A stretch of 64,000 nt of DNA from Heliocidaris tuberculata (lineage: Eukaryota; Echinodermata; Echinoidea; Camarodonta; Echinometridae): assembly GCA_025618425.1 (NCBI GenBank), contig CM046850.1, forward strand, positions 24,195,705 through 24,259,704, written 5' to 3'. The notes under the pieces were generated by a model that had not been told where the DNA came from, did no database searches, and saw only the letters and a list, made by a program, of their open reading frames with translations. Positions 12,301 through 24,646 of the stretch are shown here, piece after piece (position 1 is the stretch's first letter; each line of letters starts with the position of its first letter). The position numbers and the translations under genes were made by a program.

Positions 12301-13103
12301 ATGACAAAACAGGCACTGAAAATGTATAAGATGTTATGGGGCATCGTCTGCTTAGGAAGGATTGCTCCCCGGTATGACGTCACATATCTCAGCAGCGTTC
12401 AAAGAGCTCTATAGGTGCTATAGCGGGGCTGTGTTATATCATTTTATAATTGATAATAATCATTACTTCAAATGTTTCCAAGCGTTGAATTTTGATAACC
12501 TTGTTCAATCTATAAGCTTCACCTATGCAATAATAAAAATTAAATCAATATTCAAAATCAATGAAATTCTACTTTAACACCGGACTTGTAGGAATTACTA
12601 ATTGATGTCAATACGAATTTCGCACGAAGCGAAACTCGATGGCCCACCGGAAATCTCTCGAGCTTGCCTTCGAGTCTCGGAGAGAGTTCGGGTGAGGAAA
12701 ATTTATGATAATGAGCTTTGATTACATTAAGACATGTTGGTCGTAGAAGTGAAGGCCACTTTCTGCAAATGATATCACCGGTTATCGGATAATCACCCAA
12801 ATGGTGTCTGAATACTCATGAGAACCCACGGTTATGTGTCTTTAATGAATAATCATCTTGGATATTTTACAGATCGGCATGGGACTGCTCATCCACGTTG
12901 GTACCGATGACGACCTACCCCCTGTCCCCGAGAACTTCCCGCGTTGCGGCAGCTGGCCACCAGGGTACTCTCAGCCAATCCCGCCCACTGACAACACAGA
13001 GGAACCCCCGATGTGTGAGGGTAATGCCTTACATCCCATCAACTCCATGACTGTGTTCTGTCTCTCTATCGCTATTGTTAATTTATTTCTGAATCGCAAA
13101 TAA
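159..13103 (+). CDS. Laccase-like multicopper oxidase, 3' part (5' end outside window)
   Basis: Seven exons join in one frame: 159-313, 971-1200, 1831-1892, 5217-5459, 6062-6209, 7348-7490 and 12873-13103 (stop at 13101-13103), giving 403 residues. All have AG acceptors and GT donors (gttagt at 7491). Multicopper oxidases oxidise phenols, amines or metal ions at a type 1 copper and reduce oxygen to water at a trinuclear cluster. Exons 1-2 carry the middle cupredoxin domain (YRFRIV, then [25 protein letters not shown] residues across 971-1035). Exon 5 holds the copper motif [10 protein letters not shown]. Exon 6 holds HCHLEFH, where the Cys is the type 1 copper ligand; ten residues on, in the last exon, is Met, so the axial ligand is probably Met. 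The two N-terminal copper motifs should lie left of the window. The tail ends in a hydrophobic stretch ([15 protein letters not shown]) before NRK, which suggests a membrane or GPI anchor. The substrate cannot be told. Confidence 0.9.
1240..1440 (-). repeat. tRNA-derived SINE fragment
   Basis: Read on the minus strand, the stretch has a B-box-like GGATTCGAATC near 1412 followed by GGGTACCTG and a GGTAATAAT tail. The GGTACCTG..GGTAAT order recurs at 16130-16290 and 46050-46160, so these look like one SINE family. It lies in the oxidase intron 1201-1830. Confidence 0.5.
1699..1724. repeat. (TC)n microsatellite
   Basis: A run of TC dinucleotides in the oxidase intron about 100 bp before the 1831 acceptor. 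It is one of many CT/TC tracts in the window. Confidence 0.9.
3118..3532. mobile_element. piggyBac-type MITE, TTAA-flanked
   Basis: The element is bounded by TTAA on both sides (3118-3121 and 3529-3532) and begins CCCTTTC and ends GAAAGGG, the arrangement known for piggyBac-superfamily elements. Subterminal sequence is also inverted: ATTGATCACATTTTGT on the left matches ACAAAATGTGGTCGAT on the right. At 415 bp with no reading frame it would be non-autonomous. A truncated relative lies at 62904-63003. Confidence 0.75.
4125..4400 (+). pseudogene. LINE ORF2 C-terminal fragment
   Basis: In one plus-strand frame, 4260-4320 reads as [11 protein letters not shown], matching the C-terminal LWNSLP motif of jockey/CR1-type LINE ORF2 proteins; upstream residues ([19 protein letters not shown]) also fit, and a decayed KKFLLNRY follows. 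The frame is interrupted by stops and no reverse transcriptase core is present. A similar motif (KLWNSLPQNI) occurs in the LINE at 57104-59557. This is a truncated 3' end of a retrotransposon within an intron. Confidence 0.65.
4867..5028. mobile_element. Small inverted-repeat element, copy 1 (CGCAAAGACTTTCG family)
   Basis: It starts CGCAAAGACTTTCGAG and ends AGTCTTTGCG, with AATCAAC / GTTGATT further in, so the ends form an inverted repeat of about 25 bp. The interior shares CAAGGGCAA and ACAAGGCTATTGA with a second copy at 34574-34735. It is about 162 bp and non-coding. Confidence 0.65.
6281..6316. repeat. (AC)n microsatellite with nearby G and C runs
   Basis: A CA dinucleotide run follows exon 6062-6209 of the oxidase gene. 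Long G, T and C homopolymers (6344-6356, 6418-6435, 6573-6610) follow in the same intron. Apparent long reading frames here are low-complexity artefacts. Confidence 0.9.
8477..8528. repeat. 16-bp perfect hairpin in the array spacer
   Basis: GTCCGCTGAAACTTTG (8477-8492) is followed after 20 bases by its exact reverse complement (8513-8528). The same hairpin is intact in the next two spacers (9852-9903 and 11226-11277). Confidence 0.85.
11640..12577. mobile_element. TTAA-bounded inverted-repeat element, array copy 4
   Basis: The copy begins TTAAAGTAGATATTC and ends GAAATTCTACTTTAA, so short terminal inverted repeats lie inside TTAA sites. A second inverted match lies inside: GTGACGTCA..CAATCCTGCCTAAGCAGACGA near 11830 against its reverse complement near 12340-12385. 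It is 938 bp, AT-rich and lacks a plausible transposase. Its right end retains TCTACTTTAA, while the three upstream copies read TCTATTTTAA. The superfamily is unknown; TTAA use suggests a piggyBac-like origin. Confidence 0.6.
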
Positions 13104-15358
13104 GTTATGACAATCGCATTTGAAATAGAGTTCAGAACATTTTTTCTGACAAAGCAATTGTTAATGTCTTCACAGTCTCGGGGAGTAATTTTTGTATTGT
13201 GAATTTATAGTGATGGCATCAAAGGCTCTATGTCTATCTTCGCTTCATACTTGGTTTCAAAATACCTTTTATAAAACTGGAATATGCTTATATTCCCACT
13301 AAAAGCAGACGAACGTCTTTTTTTCAAAAGATATTTTATTTTTCTTTTAATATGACCATGATGACATTGACGTTCGCTCTTTCCAAACCACTTGGGATAT
13401 GTTTAAATTGTAGTTCTGATTTTATTTATTTTATTTACAGAATATAAAAACATAAAAATAATAACATACATGATAGAGTGAAAAAATAATAGGAAGGACC
13501 GCCCCGGTCAGCTGTGCCATTACAGAAGAGCTGTTCTGCAGAGGGGTCCAGTTAATAGCGCAAACGAGAGAAAATAACATATCACAAACTAAGTCCTTAA
13601 GATATTACTACAACATACCCAACATTGTTTAATCCAGTAACATGTCCCCACCCACCCAAAAGCAAACCCCAACACCGCAACCACAAACTTATGTAGCATT
13701 TTAAAAAATATATATTGCAACATTGCAACTATTTTAAATCAATCCATTAAAGATAAAGTTGAGTTCTGGTCATGCCAATACATGTGAAAGAAACTGTAGC
13801 ATAGGTTGATCATGTCTACATGTGAGGTAGACATGTGAGGTTTTGGAATCATCAAAATAAGAAATTGGCACAATCTCGCTGAAAAGCACATGCACTGCAC
13901 ACAGAAATGGGTATATGGGACTGCAGACACAAATGGCATGAACATTTCAGCTATATCTCGTCATAATTCGAAAATTCCAAACTGACATAAAAGGAACAAG
14001 AAGGCTCACAAATTATTTTTCACCATTCCCAGAACTCAAGGACGCTACGGATACTTTTTTAAAAAAGGAATTAATTTGATTCATTGATGTGAGTTGTGCA
14101 TAATTCACTTTTCAGCCTAATAACCTATATCGTCATATCAACAACATTAGCAACAACAACAACAATAAATCGGGTGTGCCGGGCCTGAAAAAATGTAAAT
14201 CATGTAAGTTTTATTGCAGATTTGACATAAATTGATAACTGAGAATATAAACAAATACATTAAACTATATCTCGATATGAATGATTTTCTTCATTACTTC
14301 ATAGCCATTTTAATGGTTCCAGATACTAACAATACACTTTTAGTAAATACATTTCAATATTAACTAGAATAGTACTTTATATGTATGTAAATCTGCATAT
14401 AAATAAGTTGGTGACTTTATATAGTGTTATATTTCTCTAACTGCATATACTTTGTCTACGGTATGAGCCTCCATGTTGCATATTTTGTATATAATTATAA
14501 TTGGAAAATGAAATCAGATTTTGAAAAATAGAAAGGCTGCAGGTCTATAAACATTGAACTATTAATTAAAAGAGTATAGTATTTCAATCCTATATGAATT
14601 TCTGAACTTTTTAAAATGTACATACTGTCATTGTCTTCATATTTGCATTCATGTTGTTCTAACCTTATATAATTGCATCAGGGTGATCATATTTCGTTTG
14701 GTATCATTTTTCTATTATGTATCCAAGTTTAATACCAAAATTTCATTTGATCCATTTATTTAACTGTCCATTGGAAACTGTTCCTGTATAATCACACTGT
14801 CCATTATTTATCCTATGTAGGTCTAACGAGTATATCTATGCAAATGCAATATATATTTTTTATACAAATATCAGACGATTATGCCTAAATTTGATATAAT
14901 TGCAAACAAAAGAATTATTAGAAATACTCGACTTGAAAAGCGGTGGCCAATGTATTCGTTCTACTGATAAGAGAAGATTATCTCCAAAGCCAATTATTTC
15001 TACCTTTATTTTTGTTTTGTATAATCAAATAACTGTACCGAGGATATGGCCATGATAGTAATATGTATTGAAATGGCAAAATAAATTGTGTGTGAAAGAC
15101 GAACAACGATACTTGCGATACTTTCAAGCAACGCCCAAAAGTACTAACAGATTTCACTTCTTGAAAAAACACATTCCATTTACCGACTGGTGTGTTTGCT
15201 ATGTGTAAAAATTTAGGCTGATTATCCCATACTGTTTTTGATATGTTGATGCGATTTGATTTATGTTCAATAAGTGACCAATCATTAAAACGTGTTTTAT
15301 ATTGGATCCACTGTCAGAATTTCCATTCTTTGGAGCCTATAATGCACAAGCGTAGCTT

Positions 15359-15560
15359 TCTCCTTAGGCTCCTCCATATTTCACTTTCATTCTAGCCCAG
15401 TCTTTTCAATTAATACTGCATGCAAACGTATAAGGTACTCGCCTTCTTTTTTTTCTCTGACAGTAGATCTCATGTTTGTTTGTATCATTTATCTTGTTTG
15501 TACCATTTATACTGTAAAAGCACTGTAAATGTGAAATATGAAACAATAAACTGAAACTGA
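15359..15560 (+). repeat. Retroelement 3' fragment with CTGAAA tail, copy 1
   Basis: The stretch from CTCCTTAGGCTCCTC through GCATGCAAACGTATA to AATAAACTGAAACTGAA is repeated in reverse orientation at 19455-19660. The short (CTGAAA)n end suggests the 3' tail of a SINE or LINE. Confidence 0.65.
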
Positions 15561-16129
15561 AGCTGCAACCGAATTTTAATTCATATGGCCTATTTGTCTG
15601 ATTTCTTCACCTCCAACTTATATGAACCTTATCGAAATACTGAAACACTTATCCGTAATATACAGAACAAAATTTTCAGCAAAACTGTCTGCTTTTTGAC
15701 ATGTATCGGACATGTTGTTTATGATTACCATACCGTCTATGACCTATTTACGTGTTCTCCCTTGTGTTTATTTTTTTTATAAATATTATCGTGTCTACCT
15801 TTTGGAAACATTTTTGACCTCTTTTTCTTCAGACTGGGGCATGATTTCTACATGTTTTATGTAATCAGTTAGCAAATACCTGGACTTGGGCATCTGCCTG
15901 TCTCGAGCGATTATGGAATATTGTGCTAGTATGAGTAAGTTAGTTTCTTGGAGGGCAGTGCCTGTTGTGACTAAACGGTAGATTCCTGATGGAGAGGCAT
16001 TTCCTGTTGCAGTTGCTGCAGATAAATGTCCTTTACCTATCTTTAAAACGTCATATACCTAAATGCAAACTACTGCTACTACTAATAATATGATCTTCAT
16101 CAGTATGAATACTTCTCTCCAAAAGGGCC

Positions 16130-16290
16130 CTGCAGTTATTACCCTAGCTTTGCCAGGTACCCTTTTGATGACCTGGGTCGAGAGGGGAAAATATGGGTAA
16201 AACACCGTTTTGTCCTAGGATGTAAGCACGGAGCAAGGATTGAACCAAGAACCTCTCGTATGTTCACCAATATAAAACAGTGCTCCCACA
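16130..16290 (-). repeat. tRNA-derived SINE fragment
   Basis: On the minus strand a B-box-like GGTTCAATCC (near 16238-16247) is followed by GACCCAGGTCATC, GGGTACCTGG and GGGTAATAACTGCAGGG. The same order of blocks is seen in the fragments at 46050-46160 and, more weakly, 1240-1440. It ends about 75 bp from the GLUT-A stop codon. Confidence 0.5.
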
Positions 16291-16364
16291 ATAGTGAAAT
16301 AATACTCCTTACTCTATACATGACAGCTACACATGTTTTCTTTGAGCCCCTAAACATTCACATA

Positions 16365-18386
16365 CTACTCATTTATTTTTTGCCCTCTATTCACGTAAGA
16401 ATACAACATCTCGACCTCCCCGTCGTTCGTCGCGACATCCTCGATCCCGGTATTGGGTCTGTATTTGGCCTCGATCTCGCCTGTCTTTAACTCGACATCG
16501 TCGTCGTGTTTGCTCTTGAGTCGGAATTGTGAGACTATCTCGTCAAAGCTTCGATTCTTAGTCTCAGGCAGGTAGATGTAGATGAATAGAGTTGTTAGGA
16601 TGACAAAGAAAATATAGATGATGAATGTGTATTCGTCAATCGCACCCTTCGAAATAAGAGGTAAAACATAATAATACATGTAAAGAATCTGATTTGTGGT
16701 CGATCTGTCAGTCATTCCGTCCGTTAGTTGTTTAGATTAGTTCATGTCCATCATTACAGATATACATGTGCCATTCCCCTCGATCCTCTGTTGATCTGGA
16801 AAAGGAACGAGTAATTACCCCCCCCCCCCCAAAAAAAAAAAAGCCTAATCAACTTGCACACAACTTATCACTCCGCTATCTGTATTTTGTCTATACCCTG
16901 CTCATTGACTTCACATTTACTTCCAATGGTAATTGCTTCAATATATTTATCAATTTTCTTTTTTTTGGGGGGGGGGTGAGGGTAATCAAATCATTACCTT
17001 GTACGAATCAAACATATATTTTAAAGTGAATGGGAAAAAACAACCGGCAAACATTAAAAAAAAACAAAGTTACCTGTATCGATGGGAAGGAGAGTTGGAC
17101 CACAAAATTAGCCCACCAGTTGACCTGTATTGAGATGCTTACTGCTGCAGGGCGTGGCCCCTGGGACCACACTTCGGTCGATACCACGTAGGGGAGTGGT
17201 GCTGAAAAAGAAACAAGTGAGTTTCTTTTTCCCATTTACGCTCATCAAAAGCTGCAAGTTCTAAATTTATTATTTCTCAATAACTCTCTTTCTTTCTATC
17301 TCTCTCTCTCTGTCTATCTAGTTATATTTCTCTTTTTTATATCTTCATATTTCTTTAAACATTTTCCTCTGTTATGCATGTTCCAATTTTCTTTTCTTTC
17401 AATATGGTAAATTTTAATAAAGTTGCTCTATCTAAAATATAATTTCCGCTACCTTGATCATTATCAACATTATAGCAAACCGGTAAGTTATTTTTATCAT
17501 TTTTTATCACTCAAATTTCCAGATCTACGGCACTCACCTGGTCCGATAGCAAAGAATATTATGTAGAGATAAACAAACCCAAGGCCCATCCATTTTGTCC
17601 AGTCGTTTTCTTCCTTTGAATAATAACATTTGAAAGACGAATAGCTTCTGTCGAATTTCAGTAATACACTCGCATAGTCACTATATTACATTTCCAGAAC
17701 AAGCACATTATTGGAGCTGCAAGCGAAATATCATTAAGTGTGTTGATAGAAAACTCCCAGCTTTCTTGTTTTATGATAATCTTTCATAAAAGCACAATTA
17801 TGAGAAATCTGGCTAAATTACCTATATTCATTACCAGTTTTAGACAAATTATTTACCCGGGGACTGTTTAACATTATTTTATCATCAAATTGTCCAATAC
17901 ACTTTCAAGAGAAATTCTGTCATAGCCCTTCCCCCCTCCCCCTTCTAAAAATTAAATAGCACATTTAGATAATTTCAATCTTTTCCAACAATGGATAAAG
18001 AGCTGTCGCTCGCACCTAATAAAATTGACAATCAAAGCAAGTGTTACAAAAAGAGACAGACATGGACTACGGTGTAAATGAATAGACAAGGTTCATATTA
18101 CTGAATAAAGAAAGGGCGTGGCTTTCGGTAAATAAAACAAGATTTAAACGTACCTGAAGGGCGAGAGAGACGGTGAGACCGACCAAACAAAGAGATAACA
18201 TCCCGAAAGGATAAAGAAGGAGAGGACGGCGCCCCAGGCGCTCAACTACGAGGACCTGCAAGTGGAAATATATTACAATGGAAACTTGTGAAAATATGTT
18301 AATGTTTTTTATCATTCCTGAGGTTTGCAACAACTACCACCTCAAAAAAAAAAAAAAAATCAGTTCACCCCTTCTCTCTCTCTCTT

Positions 18387-18433
<47 letters not shown>

Positions 18434-21400
18434 CACATTATACATGACTCTCTATCAGTCTCTCTCTTCTATTAAAAAGGATCAAGTACTGACCGAAATG
18501 ATAGTGACTGTGACGTTGAGGGCGCCAAATCCGACAGTGGCGTAAGCTATTTGATCATCTGTCATACCCGCCGATTCGTAAAGCTCTGTTGAGTAAAATA
18601 TGATCTAAAAAGGAAAAGATAATTAAATCATCAAATTATCAGCAAAGAAGATAAGGTTTAGTAATCCACATGAAATAATTAAGACTGTTAAGAATGTACG
18701 ATAATAGACTGAGGGAGGAGAGTGCTACAAAGAAAGGGATTAAAGGGAATAGAGAAAGGATCAAAGAAAATAAGGTTTAGTAATCCACATGAAATAATTA
18801 AAACAAAGTACACAGACAGACTGTAAGAAAGTACGATAATAGACTGAGGGAGGAGGGGTGCTACAAAGAAAGGGATTAAAGTTCATAATATGTATCTAAT
18901 TTTCTGTTTATTAAATTTCTGTTATTGTGTTGTGTAAACATTGATAACAAAGGTATTTGCGAACCATTCATAACAAGTAATCAAAGTTGATCAGCAAATA
19001 TGACAAAGCTGGGTGTGGTATTCATTTTGGGCACAATGAAAGAAACATTATATAAACAGCTTAGCCTCTTTTAAATTAGGGATTGTATTTAAAGTCCCCT
19101 GTCTTAAAATATTTACATTACGATTATTGATAATTTGATAAAGCACAAAGTTATGTAGGTGCCTAAATACCTGAATACCCCTAATATCATGTTCTCGCTT
19201 GGGGGAAAAAAATAATGTAATGGAAAATTTAAGCCCCCCCCCCCCCCTCCCGGGCTTTAATTAGAGATTAACTGGAGTACACACATGACAAAAAAATATA
19301 TTATGGCAGGTAGGATCTATCAGTATGAATTATTAAACATGAATACCCACAATACATCAGTCACACCGCCAAACAGACTCCATACACATACCGACTCCAA
19401 ACCATCCGACTCTTGGCAAATCGATATGAAGTAATTTTTTGCCCTTGGCCACACATAATTTCAGTTTTCAGTTTTTCCATTACAAATGGTACAAATAATA
19501 TAATTGGTACAAACAAGATACATGGAACAAACAAACATAAAATATATTGTCAGAGAAAATAAAAGAAGGTGAGAACCTCATATCTATACGTTTGCATGCA
19601 GTATTAATTGAAAAGACTGGGCTAGAATAAAAGTGAAATATTGAGGAGCCTAAGGAGACTTATAATTGGACTAACCGCGTTGATTCCTGATAACTGCTGT
19701 CCGCCGTGCAAGACAACACAGATCAACAGAGGCATCAGCCAGGTCCTGTCCCTAAGACAGAGAAGATCCAGGACCCCAACCTTCTCGGTCTCGATCTCGT
19801 GCTGGTGTTCAATCTTCATCTCGTCAATCTCGGCTGACACGTCATACTCGCCACGGAGCTCACGAAGAGCTAAGTGATTTGTAAGAAATGTAAGTCAATT
19901 AGAAAACTATGCAAGTGCTTATGTGGCCCGTATTCCGACAGCCTGACATAACTTAATCCTGGGTAATAGCACTGGTTAAACTTTTCATTTTAATCCAGGT
20001 TAACTTTAGTCTAGGGTTATTTAAACCAGCTATCAGAATACGGGTCATAAGTCTTGCTCGTCAATCTATGGCTAACTCATCTTAATAAATACCTGTACTC
20101 AAGACAAAATGTTGAAGATTCAGGTGATGAAACTCAAACTACAGTCGCCGTAAGTGGGAGAACTTGGGTATACAGGTGAAGGCTCTTGACTTTCATACCA
20201 GAGGTCCTGGGTTTGATCCTTTCTCTGTGCTTAAACCTTGATACAAGCCGTTTAATCCAAATTTGTCCATCTGGACCCAGTGTTTTTAAATGCTTAACTG
20301 ACAATGGGGTAATAAGAATTGCAGGGTCCTCAGGAAGAGCACTGATACTTGTAAGGCTGCCCTGTGTATTTAAGACCATAATTGGTATTAGTCAATACCT
20401 TCGGTAGCCTTCTCTTCTTGGTTCTGTTTGATGAGCAGCCATCTAGGACTTTCTGGGCAGAAAGGTAGAACTATGAATTCAATCAACCCAGTGACTGCGC
20501 TCAGTCCCAGTACGATCGGCCATGTGGATTCGTCGTAGAACGCAAAGAAACCCAACACCTGCGTGATATGAAAAAGAAGGAATATGCAATTACCATTTGT
20601 ATTATGTATTTAGATTTTTACTGAATCTGCCAAAATTTAGTTCATATTAATTTTACATTCATGAATCGGTTACCACGCTTTACAAACATTCAACAAGCCC
20701 TTGAGCTCTTCTCCAAGGGCTTATTTCAGAAGAGCATGCGTTGAAGTACATAGATGGAATGATCTATAATTATTCTGAATACTTCCACTTTAGTGCATAA
20801 GACCTGATTACACGAAAACAGGATGTACGAGTTTCATTGCTTCATAATCTCATAAATTTTGACCAATTTGATATTCCATCATAACGCCTAATATAAAGTG
20901 TGGGAAACCTTTATCTAACAACTGAACGGACGCTTTTTAGACAATTTTATCACTTCAAATATGAACTGTAAACGATCTAACAAACGATCAGATGTTTCTT
21001 CATCTTACTTTCATGGTCACAACCGGCTGTGCACCTCTCTGCGTGTGGTCTACGACGGATTTCGCAGAAAATGCTCACATCGGACGCAAGCACGTAGGGG
21101 CACGCAAGACAGGCAAGGGGGCTGTTTGACATGTCCAACAATCTCTGCGTGTGGACACCTGTTCTGATGAACGCAGTTGGCAGAAAACTTCGCAGAAAAC
21201 CCTTGCGTCGCACGCACGGATCTGCAGGGTTTTTTTTTTGTTTTGTTTTGTTTTTCCAAGCACGTAAGAGAACGCAGGACACGCAAGAAAGCCCATGGCT
21301 CCATACGGTGCCTGGATATGTCGCGCGTCGGTTGCACGGTACCTGTACGGGGCTCTACGTTCGCCTCAAGAGTTCTTGCATTTAAGAGGGGGTATGTTAA

Positions 21401-23571
21401 TGAGGAGGATGCAAGACTCCCAAGAGGAGATGCAGAGAGATGCACGACTGATTGTGACCATGACAAACGAAGGACGTACGAATCGCAGGAGTTGGCCCAC
21501 AGCGGACCGCAGCTGCGGACACACACGTTCAAAAACACTCACTCTCAGTTGTGACCATATCATAATGCATGCAATACCCCCAAAACTTGTATCACTTATC
21601 TTGAAGGGAAAAGACTAAAAAATAATATTTCAGACACTTGTAATGAAACAAGACGAAGGTGTATATCATATGTACATGTATTCATTGAGAATACCCAGCT
21701 GTTATCCGACATTTGCTTCGGCGACAAATGCTGTGGGCTTTGTTTCGTCAGAAGTGTACAGGGTCAGGATTAGGGTTAGGGTTGCAGTTGGATTTCACCG
21801 TTTTGGGTATGGTTTAGGGTTAGGATTTCGGTTAGATATAATGTAAGAGTCCAGTGGTGAAGTAAGGAATTCGGATAATAAAGGAAATTAACAGCAATTA
21901 CTGTATCAGGAACATGTGCCATACAACAATAAAACCACGATAACTTTTTACAGGTCTAACCTGTGCAAGAAGGAGGCCTATTGTTATAAGAAGCTGGTGG
22001 GTGGTGGTGATGGCCCCCCTCAGATTGAAGGGTGCTATCTCAGCTAGGTACATCGGTACGATGGTCAGAGACATTCCTGGGCAGAAGAATAAAGACGACC
22101 AGATCAAGTATATCCAGAATGTTTTCGGGACACAAATCAAAATATTACCACCCCCTGTATAGATGTATCCTCGAATGTTTTTGTTTCAATGTTCAAAAGA
22201 TCTGTACTTATTCCTAAGGTATCTTAGGTTTTATAGCGAGGGATCATGTAAAAAATCATCTCTAAAATTTACTTCTGCATTGGCTTTGCATTAGTTCCTC
22301 TTGTGTACACCCCAGAATTTGTTTGTACACTTGTAATCTGAAATAGACTTGTTTGTTAATGTATATCAGTTTATGCATGTTTTCTCGGCTCCAGAACCCC
22401 TTTTTAAAACCAAATAAGTCTACACCGATAAAGAAAAATTAATGTGATTAAAGATTGAAAATTAGTCAATGAATTTTTTAAAAATAGTTTTCAAAAAGGC
22501 TCATCAATGGCCAAACTAACCGACACTGAAGCCTATGACGAAGCGACCGATGATAATCATTTCTGGAGAGCCAGCAATCTGACAGCATCCCATCAACAAC
22601 GAGCCAACGATCGAGATTAAATTATTGTAAATCAGACCTCGGTTTCTGTTGAAGAAGACATGAATAAGGAATAGAGCCGAAACCTCTGACGAAATTTAAA
22701 AGAAAGTGTAAAATGCACAACTGGCCTTTGCCCCCCACCTTGCCCCTCTTTTTTAAAATCAACTTGGCATATTAAGTACATAAAAGACAAAAGTGCCACC
22801 CATTTTAAAGTTCAGATCCAAAAGGCACCTGAGAAATCCGGTAACCTTTTCTCTCCCCCCCCCCCCGTCATAAATTTCTTAGAATTATGCCACCCCACCC
22901 CTTTAACAAGAACCTTGATCTGCGCCCGTTTGAAAGTATACAAAAATATGAACAATAAATTAAAGACAGCTGAGGGACAAGACGGTTGACAAACGCCCAG
23001 GCTAGTCTATAAATTGGTGAACTAATAGCTTCAAGCAGCCTTCTTGTATTCTTTTAAAAATTCCTATGGATTACAAGTACTTTTTTATTTAAAAAAATGT
23101 ATATCCTCTGATTTTGTATTTCTGTTTATAGATAAAACTCGGAAAAACATTTATGGTATTTACCTGCCAAAATAGTCAGCCCAATATCCACCTGAGAGAG
23201 CTCCCAGGGCTCCCCCTATGCAGTAGATGGAAACCACGGTGGCCCAGAGCCAGGTGAGAGCTTTATCATCTAGCTGCTTCCCACCCGAACGCTCGAAATA
23301 CGTCTCATTGATGAAATCTTGGATGAACTGTCAATGTAATAGGAGCAGTGAAATGTTCATGTCTCATTTACTATACAGTACATGACCTATGCTTCATAAC
23401 ACGCCAATCTTGCGACGCCCACCTCTCACACACGAACACACCCATCCCCATCCCACCTCCACCACCCACCCACCAACACATTTTAGCAAGTTCTAACTTA
23501 AAAGTGCGTCATCCTATTTCTTTTATGCACTCTTAATCTACATCCAAATTTCTCTCATATATCTTACTCAC

Positions 23572-23609
<38 letters not shown>

Positions 23610-23752
23610 TCCCTCTTTTCCTTGCTATCCCTTCCTCCTCTCATTTCTATAAAAAAAAATCGCTATCCAAAACTTCACATCTCTCTATGTTCCTTTTCAC
23701 TTTCTATCCATTCTATCATTATCTTCCACCGGACACCTATCCATAGCCTCTA

Positions 23753-23807
<55 letters not shown>

Positions 23808-23956
23808 ACCCCATGGAAGACCAGTATTATCGTGCCTGGCACAGCTGAATATGGGTTATCCAGCCGTTTCATTCAAATGTAAATACTTATATTGTACATG
23901 TATGTTTGTTTGTTTTTTAACTGAACGGAAAATAAATACTACTACTACTACTACTA

Positions 23957-24001
<45 letters not shown>

Positions 24002-24556
24002 TACTCTCTTTATCTCCCACTTCTCCCTTTCTACCAATATCATCTTCCTCAGTCCACTCTCTCTTCCACTGTAACCCACCACTGAAGGAGCTGTGATAAC
24101 TCCCTGGTTGTAGCCGAATTCTCCGGAGGATCCAATGCTCACAGTAGCAGTGCAGAGCACCAACATGAAAGTCAGACGTCCCTGCAAAATACAAGCACAA
24201 TGTACATTTCAAATAATATCCTCCTTCAATGGCAGAACCAGGATTCTTTTCCATTCGACCCCTCCCAAAGCCCCCACACCTCCAGCCCCCGGGAGAGGTA
24301 CCATAAGATTGCCAAGTTTGAAAAAAAAAATGTTGCATTTCTTCCGAAGCACAATTATCTTCATGTAAAAATAGTAGAATATCTGACAAGGCAAAAGGAG
24401 GGGGGCGGGGGGGGGGGAGGCTTTTACTGTCCTTCCATTTTCAGAGGCATAATTACCTCGAAATCTCTGACAAGCAGAGCAAAAACTACAATGCTAGCAG
24501 ACTTATTTTGACGGAGGGGGAGGGGCACATATCCCTGTAGCCCACTCCCGGATCCG

Positions 24557-24646
<90 letters not shown>

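Larger units (their letters stand above)
7555..12577. repeat. Tandem array: four TTAA elements and three spacers, ~1.37-kb period
   Basis: The block starting at TAGATATTC recurs at 7561, 8901, 10272 and 11646, giving periods of 1340, 1371 and 1374. Each unit is a TTAA-bounded element (7555-8453, 8895-9828, 10266-11202, 11640-12577) plus a spacer of about 440 bp; the array begins and ends with an element. Copies 2 to 4 are almost identical, differing by single bases and a 3-bp AAT indel. Copy 1 is more diverged and lacks about 35 bp. The whole array lies in the last intron of the oxidase gene. Confidence 0.92.
13104..16364. other. Intergenic region between oxidase and GLUT-A genes
   Basis: The two genes converge here, so this holds both 3' flanks. 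It is AT-rich and without a supported reading frame. It contains a retroelement fragment (15359-15560) and a SINE fragment (16130-16290). I see nothing else recognisable. Confidence 0.7.

Noticed and set aside
20961..21618. Several overlapping frames of 60 to 162 residues on both strands
   Set aside because: They lie in an inverted-repeat GC-richer block inside a GLUT-A intron, compete with each other and include no known domain.
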